64,000 bases of DNA from Amycolatopsis oliviviridis (GTDB taxonomy: Bacteria; Actinomycetota; Actinomycetes; Mycobacteriales; Pseudonocardiaceae), in the NCBI RefSeq assembly GCF_014654365.1, contig NZ_BNAY01000004.1:1-64000 (forward strand), read 5' to 3'. Within the stretch, counting starts at the first letter, position 1, and every line of letters begins with the position of its first letter. Shown piece by piece: positions 23,152 to 31,082 of the stretch. The notes under the pieces were generated by a model. It was not told where the DNA came from. It searched no databases and was given only the letters and a program-made list of their open reading frames with translations. The position numbers were made by a program, and so were the translations under genes.

Positions 23152-24795
23152 CTAGTGGACGCCGATTTCGCGGAGATCCTTGTCGTGCTCGTCGGCGTGG
23201 TAGTCCTCGGGCTCGGTGTCGTCCGTGCCGTTGAAGACCTTCAGCTGCCGCGCGATCACCGTGAAGATCACCGCGATCAGCAGATTAGCCACCAACGCCA
23301 CGAAACCGACGTAGATCTGCACCTGCGAACCGCTGAGCGGGTGCCAGCCGAAGATCGACAGCTTGTCCAGCGCCAGCGCCGAGCCGCCGAAGTGCGCCTT
23401 TCCGGTCGCCGGGTTCGGGATGTTGTAGAGCATGATCAGGCCCCACCCGATGCCGACGATCCAGCCCGCGATCAGGCCCCACCGGTGGAACCACCGCGTG
23501 TAGAGCGAGATCGCGACCGCGGGCAGGGTCTGCAGGATCAGCACACCGCCGATGAGCTGCAGGTCGATCGAGAACTGCGGGTCGATGAACAGGATGAACG
23601 CGACCGCGCCGAACTTCACGATCAGCGAAGCGAGCTTGGCCTGCTTCGCCTCTTGGCCCGGTGTCGCGTTCTTCTTGATGTACTCCTTGTAGATGTTCCG
23701 GGTCCACAGGTTGGCCGCCGCGATCGACATGATCGCCGCGGGCACCAGGGCGCCGATGCCGATCGCGGCGAACGCGATCCCGGCGAACCACGACGAGAAC
23801 TGGGTGTCGAACAGCACCGGGACGACGGTGTTCGTGTCGGGTTTGCCGGTGGCGTTGTTGGTGATCGGCTTGACCGCGGCGCTGATCGCCACGTAGCCGA
23901 GCAGCGCCAGCAGGCCCAGCACCAGCGAGTACGCGGGGAGCGCGACCATGTTCCGCTTGATCACGCTGCGGCCGCGCGAGGCGAGCACGCTGGTCAGCGA
24001 GTGCGGGTACAGGAACAGCGCGAGCGCCGAACCGAGCGCCAGCGTGGCGTACTGCAGCTGGTTGTTGGCGTTGAGCAGGATGCCGTCCGCCTTCGACGGC
24101 GTCTGGTCGAACTTCGCCTGCGCCGAGTCGAAGATCGCCGACCAGCCGCCGAGCTTCGAGGGCAGGTAGATGATCGCCACGAGGATCACGATGTAGATCA
24201 GGATGTCCTTGACGAACGCGATCAGCGCGGGCGCGCGCAGGCCGGACTGGTAGGTGTAGACCGCCAGGATGATGAAGGCGACCAGCAGCGGCAGGTGCCC
24301 GACGATGCCGGAGCCGTTGATGCCCATGGTCCGCAGCACCGCTTCGAGGCCGACGAGCTGCAGCGCGATGTACGGCATCGTCGCGATGATGCCGGTGATC
24401 GCGATCAGCAGCGCCAGCGTCGGCGAGCCGAACCGGCCGCGGACGAAGTCGGCGGGTGTGACGTAACCGCGGACCCGCGAGACCGACCACATGCGCAGCG
24501 CCGGCATCAACACGATCGGGTAGACGATGATCGTGTACGGCAGCGCGAACAGGCCCATCGCGCCGGCGCTGAACATCAGCGCGGGGACGGCGACGAACGT
24601 GTACGCCGTGTAGAGGTCACCGCCGAGCAGGAACCAGGTGATCCACGAGCCGAACTTGCGGCCGCCGAGGCCCCATTCGTCCAGGTGGTCGAGAGTGTCG
24701 CCGGCCTTCCAGCGCGACGCGACGAAACCGAGCACGGTGACCACCGCGAAGAGGACCGCGAAGATGATCAGCTCCGGCCATTGGATGTCGGTCAC
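23152..24795 (-). CDS. sodium:solute symporter (monocarboxylate MctP-like)
   Basis: A 547-aa SSS-family permease with about 13 predicted membrane helices. Family landmarks include GGRKFGSWITWFLLGGDLYTAYTFVAVPALMF near the N-terminus and RFGSPTLALLIAITGIIATMPYIALQLVG. It is coupled to the small DUF3311 protein upstream by a 4-base overlap (ATGA), a common arrangement for MctP/MctC permeases of pyruvate, lactate, propionate or other short acids. The acidic tail (HADEHDKDLREIGVH) follows the last helix. The substrate is inferred only from the family. Confidence 0.88.
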   Translation of the reverse strand: MTDIQWPELIIFAVLFAVVTVLGFVASRWKAGDTLDHLDEWGLGGRKFGSWITWFLLGGDLYTAYTFVAVPALMFSAGAMGLFALPYTIIVYPIVLMPALRMWSVSRVRGYVTPADFVRGRFGSPTLALLIAITGIIATMPYIALQLVGLEAVLRTMGINGSGIVGHLPLLVAFIILAVYTYQSGLRAPALIAFVKDILIYIVILVAIIYLPSKLGGWSAIFDSAQAKFDQTPSKADGILLNANNQLQYATLALGSALALFLYPHSLTSVLASRGRSVIKRNMVALPAYSLVLGLLALLGYVAISAAVKPITNNATGKPDTNTVVPVLFDTQFSSWFAGIAFAAIGIGALVPAAIMSIAAANLWTRNIYKEYIKKNATPGQEAKQAKLASLIVKFGAVAFILFIDPQFSIDLQLIGGVLILQTLPAVAISLYTRWFHRWGLIAGWIVGIGWGLIMLYNIPNPATGKAHFGGSALALDKLSIFGWHPLSGSQVQIYVGFVALVANLLIAVIFTVIARQLKVFNGTDDTEPEDYHADEHDKDLREIGVH

Positions 24796-25070
24796 TTGAC
24801 GTCCCCCTCGTCGAGCTTGTCCACGGACAGCTTGTCGGGACCTTCACCGGTCGGCTTGTCCTTGGTCATCACGTAGACGATCCAGGTGCACAGGACGCCG
24901 ACGGCCACGAACACGAATTGGAACCAGTAGAAGAACGGCATCCCGAACAGCCGAGGGCCGTCCGAATTGAACAGCGACGTGATCAGCACCAGCAACGGGA
25001 TGATCAGCAGGAGGTTCCAGGGGCTGAACTGAAAGCCCCTCACCTTCCCGTCTGCCTTACCTGACGCCAT
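24792..25070 (-). CDS. DUF3311 small membrane protein, partner of the symporter
   Basis: A 92-aa protein with two hydrophobic helices (FSPWNLLLIIPLLVLITSLFN and FFYWFQFVFVAVGVLCTWIVYVMT) and a Lys- and Asp-rich tail. It starts at ATG 25070 behind a GAGGT ribosome site and overlaps the symporter start. DUF3311 proteins recur beside SSS monocarboxylate permeases and are presumed accessory subunits. Confidence 0.85.
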   Translation of the reverse strand: MASGKADGKVRGFQFSPWNLLLIIPLLVLITSLFNSDGPRLFGMPFFYWFQFVFVAVGVLCTWIVYVMTKDKPTGEGPDKLSVDKLDEGDVK

Positions 25071-25273
25071 CGGACCTCACCTAACATTCCCGTAACCCCG
25101 GATGGACCCGATGACCCTAGAACCTCTCGCCCACCTGGGTCACGTCTGCCCGATATCGATTTGATCAGCGACGCCCCATCCGACGAAGGGCGGTTGCCGT
25201 CCCGCTCTGCGCCGGATATCAATAGCCGCAGTCGCGAACAGGAACTTCGCACGCAAGATCAAAGGGGCATCGG

Positions 25274-26890
25274 ATGAAGAAACTCCGCTATGCGGTGGTG
25301 ATCCCGGCTGTCGCCGGCACCATGCTGGCCGGGTTCACTCCTGCGTTCGCAGGACCGGAGGCTGCCAAACAGCAGCCTCTGAACTCCACCAACATTCCTG
25401 CGCAGTACGCGAACCAGAAGCTCGACTGGCACAAGTGCACGGCGAACGAGCTGCCGACCGCGCCGCCTCCCGGGGCCGAGAACATCGAATGCGCGACCTA
25501 CCGCTCGCCGCGCAACTGGTACAAGACGAACGAAGGCATCGACCTGACGATCGCCGTCAGCCGCCTCGCCGCCACCAGCGGCACCGCGACGGCCAGCGTC
25601 ATCACGAACCCGGGTGGACCCGGCGCTCCGGGCCGCAACTTCCCGGCCCGTCTGCGTAACCAGACGAAGCTGCGCGCCAACCAGGAGATCATCGGTCTCG
25701 ACCCGCGCGGCACCGGCAAGAGCACCAACATCACCTGCGGCAACGCGATCGGCACCGGCTCCGACCTGGACCCGCGCGACCGCAGCCGGGCGAACCTCAA
25801 CCTGATCCTGGACGCCACCAAGTACGCGGCGGACTCGTGCCAGGTGAAGTCCGGCGAGCTGGGCCCGCTCATCAACACCGCCCAGACCATCCGCGACATC
25901 GACCTGCTGCGCGTCCTCCTCGGCCGCGACAAGATCAACTGGGTCGGCTACTCGGCGGGCACCTGGATGGGCGCGCACTACGCGCAGCAGTTCCCCACCC
26001 GGACCGGCCGCTTCCTGCTGGACTCGTCGACCGAGTTCACCACGACCTGGCAGAACTCGTTCGACGGGCAGCCGCTCGGCTTCGAGCGCCGCTGGCGTCA
26101 GGACTTCCTGCCGTGGATGGGCAAGTACGACAAGGTCTACGGCTTCGGCAAGAACGGTGAAGCCGCGCGCCAGAGCTACGAGAAGGTCCGCTTCGCGCTG
26201 ACGCAGAACCCGGTCGAGGTGGACGGCGTCCCGGTTTCGGCCAACGCGCTCGACTCGACCATCGCGTCGTACCTCTACGCGAAGCGCAACTTCCCGGCGC
26301 TGGCCGACTACCTGGTCAACCTGAAGACGCTGACCGAGGGCTCCGGCTCGCAGCAGCAGAAGGCCTCGGCCGCGCAGAAGGTCAAGGCGGAGACGGTGGA
26401 CGCCGACGGCGTCATCGGCCCGCAGCCGCTGTTCGTCCCGAGCGACGGCGACGCCTACAACGCCAGCTTCTGGTCCATCCCCTGCAACGAGGGCCCGTGG
26501 ACCGGCAACCGGCAGAGCGTCATCCGCCAGTCGCAGAAGCTGATCGACCGCGATCTGCCGCTGCTCGGCGCCGGCTGGCTCATCCAGCCGTGCATCTTCT
26601 GGAAGAACAAGCCGGTCGACCTGCCGAAGCTCGACGGCCGCGGCGTCCCGCCGGTGCTGATCGTCCAGTCGGTGCACGACCCGGCGACCCCGATCGAGGG
26701 CGCGACCCGTGCGCACCGCGCGTTCGCCAACTCGCGGATGATCACCGTGACCGGTGAGGGTGACCACGGCATCTACGCCGGCGGCAACACGGGTGTGGAC
26801 AAGGTCGTGGAGGACTTCCTCGTCGACGGCAAGGTGCCGAACGACCAGAGCCTCCCCGGACTCCCACTTCCGGTGCCCGCGGGCGGCTGA
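25274..26890 (+). CDS. secreted alpha/beta hydrolase, tripeptidyl aminopeptidase-like
   Basis: A 538-aa secreted hydrolase. A signal peptide (MKKLRYAVVIPAVAGTMLAGFTPAFA) is followed by an alpha/beta fold with the nucleophile elbow GYSAGTWMG (Ser227), an oxyanion region NPGGPGAPG, a later Asp in QSVHDPATPIEGA and the His in GEGDHGIYAGG. This is the SlpD/SlpE and tripeptidyl aminopeptidase architecture with a C-terminal TAP-like domain. It would remove short peptides from exported or growth-substrate proteins. It is monocistronic with a strong terminator. Confidence 0.9.
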   Translation: MKKLRYAVVIPAVAGTMLAGFTPAFAGPEAAKQQPLNSTNIPAQYANQKLDWHKCTANELPTAPPPGAENIECATYRSPRNWYKTNEGIDLTIAVSRLAATSGTATASVITNPGGPGAPGRNFPARLRNQTKLRANQEIIGLDPRGTGKSTNITCGNAIGTGSDLDPRDRSRANLNLILDATKYAADSCQVKSGELGPLINTAQTIRDIDLLRVLLGRDKINWVGYSAGTWMGAHYAQQFPTRTGRFLLDSSTEFTTTWQNSFDGQPLGFERRWRQDFLPWMGKYDKVYGFGKNGEAARQSYEKVRFALTQNPVEVDGVPVSANALDSTIASYLYAKRNFPALADYLVNLKTLTEGSGSQQQKASAAQKVKAETVDADGVIGPQPLFVPSDGDAYNASFWSIPCNEGPWTGNRQSVIRQSQKLIDRDLPLLGAGWLIQPCIFWKNKPVDLPKLDGRGVPPVLIVQSVHDPATPIEGATRAHRAFANSRMITVTGEGDHGIYAGGNTGVDKVVEDFLVDGKVPNDQSLPGLPLPVPAGG

Positions 26891-26906
26891 AGCCCCTAGG
26901 GATTGT

Positions 26907-26944
26907 GGCCCCGTCGAGTTCCGGCTCGGCGGGGCCCTTCTTTT
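26907..26944 (+). terminator. rho-independent terminator of the hydrolase
   Basis: The stem GGCCCCGTCGAG (26907-26918) with CTCGGCGGGGCC (26925-26936) has one wobble pair and is followed by CTTCTTTT (26937-26944). Confidence 0.85.
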
Positions 26945-26948
26945 GAAC

Positions 26949-26999
26949 GGTCCACAGACCTGTGCACAGAGTTATCCACAGCCTGGGGGTAACTCTGTG
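26949..26999. promoter_or_regulatory. cluster of DnaA-box-like sequences with a hairpin
   Basis: Within about 50 bp are GTCCACA, the palindrome CTGTGCACAG and a classical TTATCCACA (26972-26980). The 10-bp arms CACAGAGTTA (26965-26974) and TAACTCTGTG (26990-26999) flank the last. It lies before the XRE regulator promoter and 480 bp from G-rich element B. The role is unknown; a DnaA-binding locus is possible. Confidence 0.45.
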
Positions 27000-27010
27000 G
27001 GGATGGCATC

Positions 27011-27033
27011 CGCTGTAATCCCGGATTACAGCG
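27011..27033. promoter_or_regulatory. operator of the XRE regulator
   Basis: The palindrome CGCTGTAATCC-C-GGATTACAGCG has 11-bp perfect arms. It lies 45 bp before the ATG at 27078, just upstream of a likely -10 box (TAGTAT), where a repressor or self-regulator would act. Confidence 0.75.
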
Positions 27034-27077
27034 ACGGCTCCGGCATGGACGGTTCGACCGGTATTAGTATTGGGCTC

Positions 27078-27362
27078 ATGGTGCGAGTGCCGTTGACGGA
27101 CGAGGAACGCGAACGGGGCGAGCGGCTGGGGCTGGCGCTCCGGGACGCGCGCGCGTCGGCGTCGCGGAGCATGGTCGAGGTCGCGGCGGAGGCCGGGATC
27201 TCGGTGGAGACGCTCCGGAAGATCGAGACCGGCCGGATCCCGACGCCCGCCTTCTTCACGGTGATGGCGCTCGCGGACGCCGTCGGGCTTCCGCTGGACG
27301 TGCTACGGGCCGCCGCCGAGGGCGGCGCTCCGGACATCGCCGAGGTCGCTGAAGCGAGCTGA
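27078..27362 (+). CDS. small XRE-family HTH regulator
   Basis: A 94-aa HTH_3/XRE protein (MVEVAAEAGISVETLRKIETGRIPTPAFFTVMALADAVGLPLDVL is the core). There is no Shine-Dalgarno sequence and a TATTAGTAT -10-like stretch ends 8 bases before ATG 27078, so a leaderless message is likely. The 23-bp palindrome 45 bp upstream should be its own operator. Target genes are unknown; the EndoU-like gene 270 bp away is convergent, so not a direct operon partner. Confidence 0.85.
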   Translation: MVRVPLTDEERERGERLGLALRDARASASRSMVEVAAEAGISVETLRKIETGRIPTPAFFTVMALADAVGLPLDVLRAAAEGGAPDIAEVAEAS

Positions 27363-27393
27363 GCCGTGCTGGGCTGAGCCGGGTGCCTGGGCT

Positions 27394-27454
27394 GAAGGGG
27401 ACTTTCCCCGCATCAGACGCGGCGAAGGGCGCTTTCCCCACATCGGATGCGGGC
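27394..27454. repeat. two tandem 30-bp repeats before G-rich element B
   Basis: A unit of GAAGGG, two variable bases, CTTTCCCC, then CATC.GA.GCGG occurs at 27394-27423 and again at 27424-27454 at about 80% identity. A third partial, CAAGGCTCCCTTC, follows. Each unit contains a short inverted repeat. The XRE gene ends 31 bp upstream and no coding capacity is evident. Confidence 0.7.
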
Positions 27455-27477
27455 AAGGCTCCCTTCACCCACACGCC

Positions 27478-27605
27478 CTCTGTCCACAGGTCCCCACCGT
27501 TGTGGACAACTCCCGCCCCCGACCGCTTTCGGCCCCGGCCCCGTCACCCCCGGCCGATACGCTGGTGCAGGGCGCGCCCCCCAGGGACGGGTGGGGGGTG
27601 GGGTT
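27478..27605 (-). repeat. G-rich repeated element with DnaA-box-like pair, copy B
   Basis: On the minus strand this repeats copy A in the same order: CACCCGTCC, GGGGGGCGCGCC, CCAGCGTATCGG, GGAGTTGTCCACAACGG. The DnaA-box-like 9-mers are CTGTCCACA at 27480-27488 and TGTGGACAA at 27501-27509. It sits between the convergent XRE and EndoU-like genes; reading along its own strand, the tandem repeats at 27394-27454 come next, as hairpins do for copies A and C. Confidence 0.75.
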
Positions 27606-27630
27606 CGCGGGGTGAGTGCAAAAGTGGGGG

Positions 27631-28206
27631 TCAGGGGCGCAGGGTGGCCAGGGTGTGGGCCCGGTCGTTCAGGTAGAGGAAGCCGTCGATCGGCAGGTCG
27701 AAGCTGTTCAGCAGGCTTTCCAGGGTCGCGTATTCGTCCACGGAGAGCCGCAGGTTCTCGTTCATCGCGTGCGCGACGAGGACATCGGCCAGTTCCTCCC
27801 ACTCACCCGACCAGTGCAGCGTGCGGTAGAAGGCCAGGACGTCCGGCGCGACGCGGTCGGCCAGCTGGTCGAGCAGGCTGTCGCCGAAGAAGCTGATGCG
27901 GCCGGCGGCGAGGTCGGCGACGGTCGGGTTCGCCGGGTCCGCCGCGGTGTCCGGATTGCGGACCACGCCGGGGCCCGCCACCGGGTAGCCCGTCTTGACG
28001 TTGCCGTTGTCCTCGACCAGCACGATCAGGTGCACGCCGTACCGTTCCCCGGCGCAGCGCCAGCGGCCGTTGTGCTGTCTGCGGCGTGGTTCGCTCGGAT
28101 CGTTCGCGACGTCCTTGATCACCGCGATGATCTGCTCGTCGTTCCAGCCCACGGGGAACTCGCTGGTCGCCCGCCGCCCGTTGCCCGGTGCGTGCCCGCC
28201 GCCCAC
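27631..28206 (-). CDS. EndoU-like nuclease domain joined to a MafI-like immunity domain
   Basis: A 191-aa protein of two apparent domains. Residues 1-85 resemble the C-terminal toxin domain of bacterial EndoU nucleases: GGGHAPGNG at the start (His5), a second His near 45, and VKTGYP (Lys71, Thr72, Tyr74), in a WNDEQIIAVIKDVANDP setting. Residues 110-191 (LADVLVAHAMNENLRLSVDEYATLESLLNSFDLPI) resemble MafI-type immunity proteins. The GTG start has an AAAGGAG site 6 bases upstream, so no secretion or delivery part is present. It may be a remnant of a polymorphic toxin, or a fused toxin-immunity protein with a cytoplasmic role. Assignments are by eye. Confidence 0.5.
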   Translation of the reverse strand: MGGGHAPGNGRRATSEFPVGWNDEQIIAVIKDVANDPSEPRRRQHNGRWRCAGERYGVHLIVLVEDNGNVKTGYPVAGPGVVRNPDTAADPANPTVADLAAGRISFFGDSLLDQLADRVAPDVLAFYRTLHWSGEWEELADVLVAHAMNENLRLSVDEYATLESLLNSFDLPIDGFLYLNDRAHTLATLRP

Positions 28207-28235
28207 TCGTGCTCCTTTCGTCGCATCGAGGGTAA

Positions 28236-28271
28236 CCCGCGTTCGGAGTATCCGAATGATCCGAACGCGGG
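28236..28271. terminator. hairpin between the DUF6297-like gene and the EndoU-like gene
   Basis: The arms CCCGCGTTCGGA (28236-28247) and TCCGAACGCGGG (28260-28271) are perfect 12-bp complements. It ends the upstream minus-strand operon and separates it from the EndoU-like gene. Confidence 0.65.
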
Positions 28272-28282
28272 AACGGGTGACC

Positions 28283-29530
28283 TCAGCCGGTCACGCTGAG
28301 CAGCACCGCGCCGACCACCAGGACGTCGAGGCCGCGCATCGCCTGGAGTGCCGCGCCCCCGCCGCTGACGTCGTAATTCATCGGCGGCCGGGTCGCCGTC
28401 CGCAGCGCGGCGACCACGGCGAGCGGGATCGCGAGCCACACCGGCCACGCGGGAGTCACCCCGAGCGTCAGCGTCACCAGGGCCAGCAGCACTCCCCACG
28501 CGAGGCCCAGCACCGCGACCACCAGGCCGTTGACCAGCCGCAACTCCCAATCGGACGCGCCGAGCCACCGCCTGCGGCCGGGATTGCGCCACAGTTCACC
28601 GAGCCCGCCGACGAACGGCACGAGCGCCGCGTACGCGCCGACAGCGAACAGCGGCGCCGCCGGGACAGCCGGGAAAGCCAGATGCCCGACACCGACCAGG
28701 CACGCGGCCACCACACTGGCCGACGCGTAACGCCGCCGGCCGAGCACCCCGGACCACGCCAGCCGCAGCGCCGTCGGACGCCGGAGCGAAAGCCACGGCA
28801 CCGGCTTCGATTCCGGGATCAGCAGCATCGGATCCATGAACACCGCCGCCATCGCCCGCAGCAGCCGCGCGTTCCAGCCGTCGACGAGTTCCTGGCGCCC
28901 GACCCCGGACATCGGCTCGCCGCCGAAGGCCACCGCGACCGCCACGACGAACAGCACACCGGCCAGCACCTCGACCGCGATCGGGCCCAGCCCGGCGGCG
29001 GCCACCGCCAGACCGGCCAGCGCGAGCACGATCGGTCCCGCGGTCTCCCCGCGGATCGCCGTCCGCCGCGCGGTGACGGCGGCCAGGATCGCCCCGGACA
29101 CGGTCAACGCCGACATCGCGATCCACACGTCCTTCGACCCGCCACCGATCGCGGTGACCAGCGCCCCGGTATAGCCGACCACCAGGACCAGCCCGAGCCA
29201 GAGCGTCCACATCCGCTTCACGACGACACGGCGCCTGTCGACGCTCGCGAAGTCCATCCAGGTCAGTGCCGCCGGTTCGGCCCAGACGAAGCCGCGCCGC
29301 AACAGGCTGCGCCAGAACATCGCGCACAGCACGACCAGCAACCCGAACACCGCCGGGAAGTCCACAACGGACAGTCCGAAAAGGATCGAACGCAGCTTCG
29401 GGAGGTTCTCGAACGCGGTGAACAGCGCGCCGAAACCGAACAGCGCCAAGAACGTCTGGTAGTCCCCGTTGAGCAGTCCGCCGAATCGCTGTCGTCCCGG
29501 AACGTGCGTGGGGGCTTTCGTGCCTACCAC
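28283..29530 (-). CDS. multi-spanning membrane protein, ABC partner (DUF6297-like)
   Basis: A 415-aa membrane protein with about 10-12 hydrophobic stretches (FLALFGFGALFTAFE, VDFPAVFGLLVVLCAMFW, VLFVVAVAVAF). The GTG start at 29530 lies inside the ABC ATPase stop region, so it is translationally coupled and is the likely membrane subunit of that transporter. Length and partner suggest the uncharacterised DUF6297 family. The ORF can be read further upstream but that overlaps the ATPase. The substrate is unknown. Confidence 0.75.
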   Translation of the reverse strand: MVGTKAPTHVPGRQRFGGLLNGDYQTFLALFGFGALFTAFENLPKLRSILFGLSVVDFPAVFGLLVVLCAMFWRSLLRRGFVWAEPAALTWMDFASVDRRRVVVKRMWTLWLGLVLVVGYTGALVTAIGGGSKDVWIAMSALTVSGAILAAVTARRTAIRGETAGPIVLALAGLAVAAAGLGPIAVEVLAGVLFVVAVAVAFGGEPMSGVGRQELVDGWNARLLRAMAAVFMDPMLLIPESKPVPWLSLRRPTALRLAWSGVLGRRRYASASVVAACLVGVGHLAFPAVPAAPLFAVGAYAALVPFVGGLGELWRNPGRRRWLGASDWELRLVNGLVVAVLGLAWGVLLALVTLTLGVTPAWPVWLAIPLAVVAALRTATRPPMNYDVSGGGAALQAMRGLDVLVVGAVLLSVTG

Positions 29531-30129
29531 AATTCGAGGGTCGAGTCGGCCGCTTCGAGCAGCGGGGGATGGTGCGTGGCCACGACGACCGCCGCCCCGG
29601 CCTCGGTCGACCGCGCGATCAGCGACGTCAGCCATTCCTTTCCGGCGGCGTCGAGCGCCCGTTCGGGCTCGTCGAGCAGCAGGACGTCGTGCGGCCGCGC
29701 CGTCGCGCCGAGGAGCAACAGGCGACGGCGCTGCCCGGCCGAGAACTTGCCCGCGGTGACCTTCGCGCGTTCGGACAATCCCGCGTCGGCCAGCAAAGCC
29801 TCGTGGTCACCGAGATCGGCCCCGAAGGAGCCCTCCAGCAGTTCGAGATGCTGGATCGGGGTCAGTTCGGCGAAGAAATCGGAATCGTCGAACAACACGG
29901 AAACCTTGCGGCGAAAGGAAACATCGCGTTCGTCGGGCTTTCCGCCCGCGACGACGATCCGGCCCCGCTGCGAGGTCTGCGTTCCGTACAGGCATCGCAG
30001 CAGCGTCGATTTCCCGACCCCGTTCGGGCCGACGATGACCGCGCATTCGCCCGCCTCGACCTCGAAATCGAGGCCGTCGAACAGCCAGTGCTCCCCGGCC
30101 TGGACGCCGAGCCCGCGTACGTCGATCAT
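29524..30129 (-). CDS. short ABC transporter ATPase
   Basis: A compact 201-aa ATPase with Walker A GPNGVGKST (34-42), signature FSAGQRRRLLLLG and Walker B VLLLDEPERALD. It overlaps the F420-type oxidoreductase gene upstream by 4 bases (ATGA) and the membrane gene downstream by 7 bases, so the three form one operon. Similar short ATPases pair with the DUF6297-type membrane proteins. The transport substrate is unknown. Confidence 0.88.
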   Translation of the reverse strand: MIDVRGLGVQAGEHWLFDGLDFEVEAGECAVIVGPNGVGKSTLLRCLYGTQTSQRGRIVVAGGKPDERDVSFRRKVSVLFDDSDFFAELTPIQHLELLEGSFGADLGDHEALLADAGLSERAKVTAGKFSAGQRRRLLLLGATARPHDVLLLDEPERALDAAGKEWLTSLIARSTEAGAAVVVATHHPPLLEAADSTLELW

Positions 30130-30998
30130 CGGCCGCGCAACAACTCGATCACCGGCGAAAGCGCGTCCATATTGTGCTCCAGCACGGTGAAATAGCCGAA
30201 GCCGAACCGCTCGCGATGCGCCAGGATCTGGTCCGCGATCTGCTCGTGCGTCCCGACGAGCGCGGTCGGCAATTCGGCGAGCTGGTCCACGGTCAGCGCG
30301 CCGTCGAGCAGTTCCCGCAGGCTTTCCAGACCTTCTCGCCGGTCTTCGACCACGGCGACGAAATGCGAGAGGATGTTGAATTCGGCTTCACGGCCGTTCA
30401 GTTTCCCGCGGACGAAGTTCACCCGCTCCTCGATCCCGGCGGCGTCGTCGACGGCGAGCGCGCCGCCGTCGGGGACGGCCGCCGTGCCGGTGAAGCCGAT
30501 GATGTCGGCGTGTTCGGCGGCGAGCGTGAGCAGCCTGTCGCCTCGTCCGGCGATCATCAGCGGCGGCCCCGGTTTCTGTACCGTGGGCGGTTTGTGGTTT
30601 TCGTCGGCGTAGAGCCGTTTGAGTTCTTTGATGGTGTTTTCGAGGTGGTCGACGCGTTTTCCGGCCCGGGGGAATTCCATCCCCGCCGCTTCGAATTCGG
30701 CTTTCACGTAGCCGGCCCCCAGGCCGAGCTCAAGCCTGCCTTCGGTGAACTGGTCCGTGCCGGTGACGTCACGGGCCAGCAGCACCGGGTTGTAGAAGGC
30801 GGTGTTGATGACGAAGGTGTTGAGCCGTGGCCGGCTCGTCACCTCGGCGGCGAGCACCAGGGCCGGGAACGGCGGCGCCATGCCGAGATGGTCGGCGGCA
30901 CCGATGACGTCGAACCCCAGATCCTCGGCCTTGCGGCATTTCTCGACCCAGGCGGCACGGGAATCCGGGACGACCATGTTGACGCCGAACTTGAGCAT
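30126..30998 (-). CDS. LLM-class F420-dependent oxidoreductase
   Basis: A 290-aa luciferase-like oxidoreductase of the actinobacterial F420 type (LKFGVNMVVPDSRAAWVEKCRKAEDLGFDVIGAADHLG; later LELGLGAGYVKAEFEAAGMEF and PPLMIAGRGDRLLTLAAEHAD). Actinobacterial members use the deazaflavin F420 as hydride carrier. It is the promoter-proximal gene of an operon with an ABC ATPase and its membrane partner, an association not obvious from either family. Confidence 0.88.
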   Translation of the reverse strand: MLKFGVNMVVPDSRAAWVEKCRKAEDLGFDVIGAADHLGMAPPFPALVLAAEVTSRPRLNTFVINTAFYNPVLLARDVTGTDQFTEGRLELGLGAGYVKAEFEAAGMEFPRAGKRVDHLENTIKELKRLYADENHKPPTVQKPGPPLMIAGRGDRLLTLAAEHADIIGFTGTAAVPDGGALAVDDAAGIEERVNFVRGKLNGREAEFNILSHFVAVVEDRREGLESLRELLDGALTVDQLAELPTALVGTHEQIADQILAHRERFGFGYFTVLEHNMDALSPVIELLRGR

Positions 30999-31027
30999 GC
31001 GGCCACGGTACCCAGCGGGGAAGAAGA

Positions 31028-31067
31028 AGGCCTCATCCTCAGGAATGACCGTGAGGATGAGGCCTTC
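31028..31067 (-). terminator. terminator of the PEP carboxykinase gene
   Basis: The arms AAGGCCTCATCCTCA (31028-31042) and its complement (31053-31067) form a perfect 15-bp stem just downstream of the pckG stop on the minus strand. Confidence 0.85.
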
Positions 31068-31082
31068 GACCCGTTCAGATGA

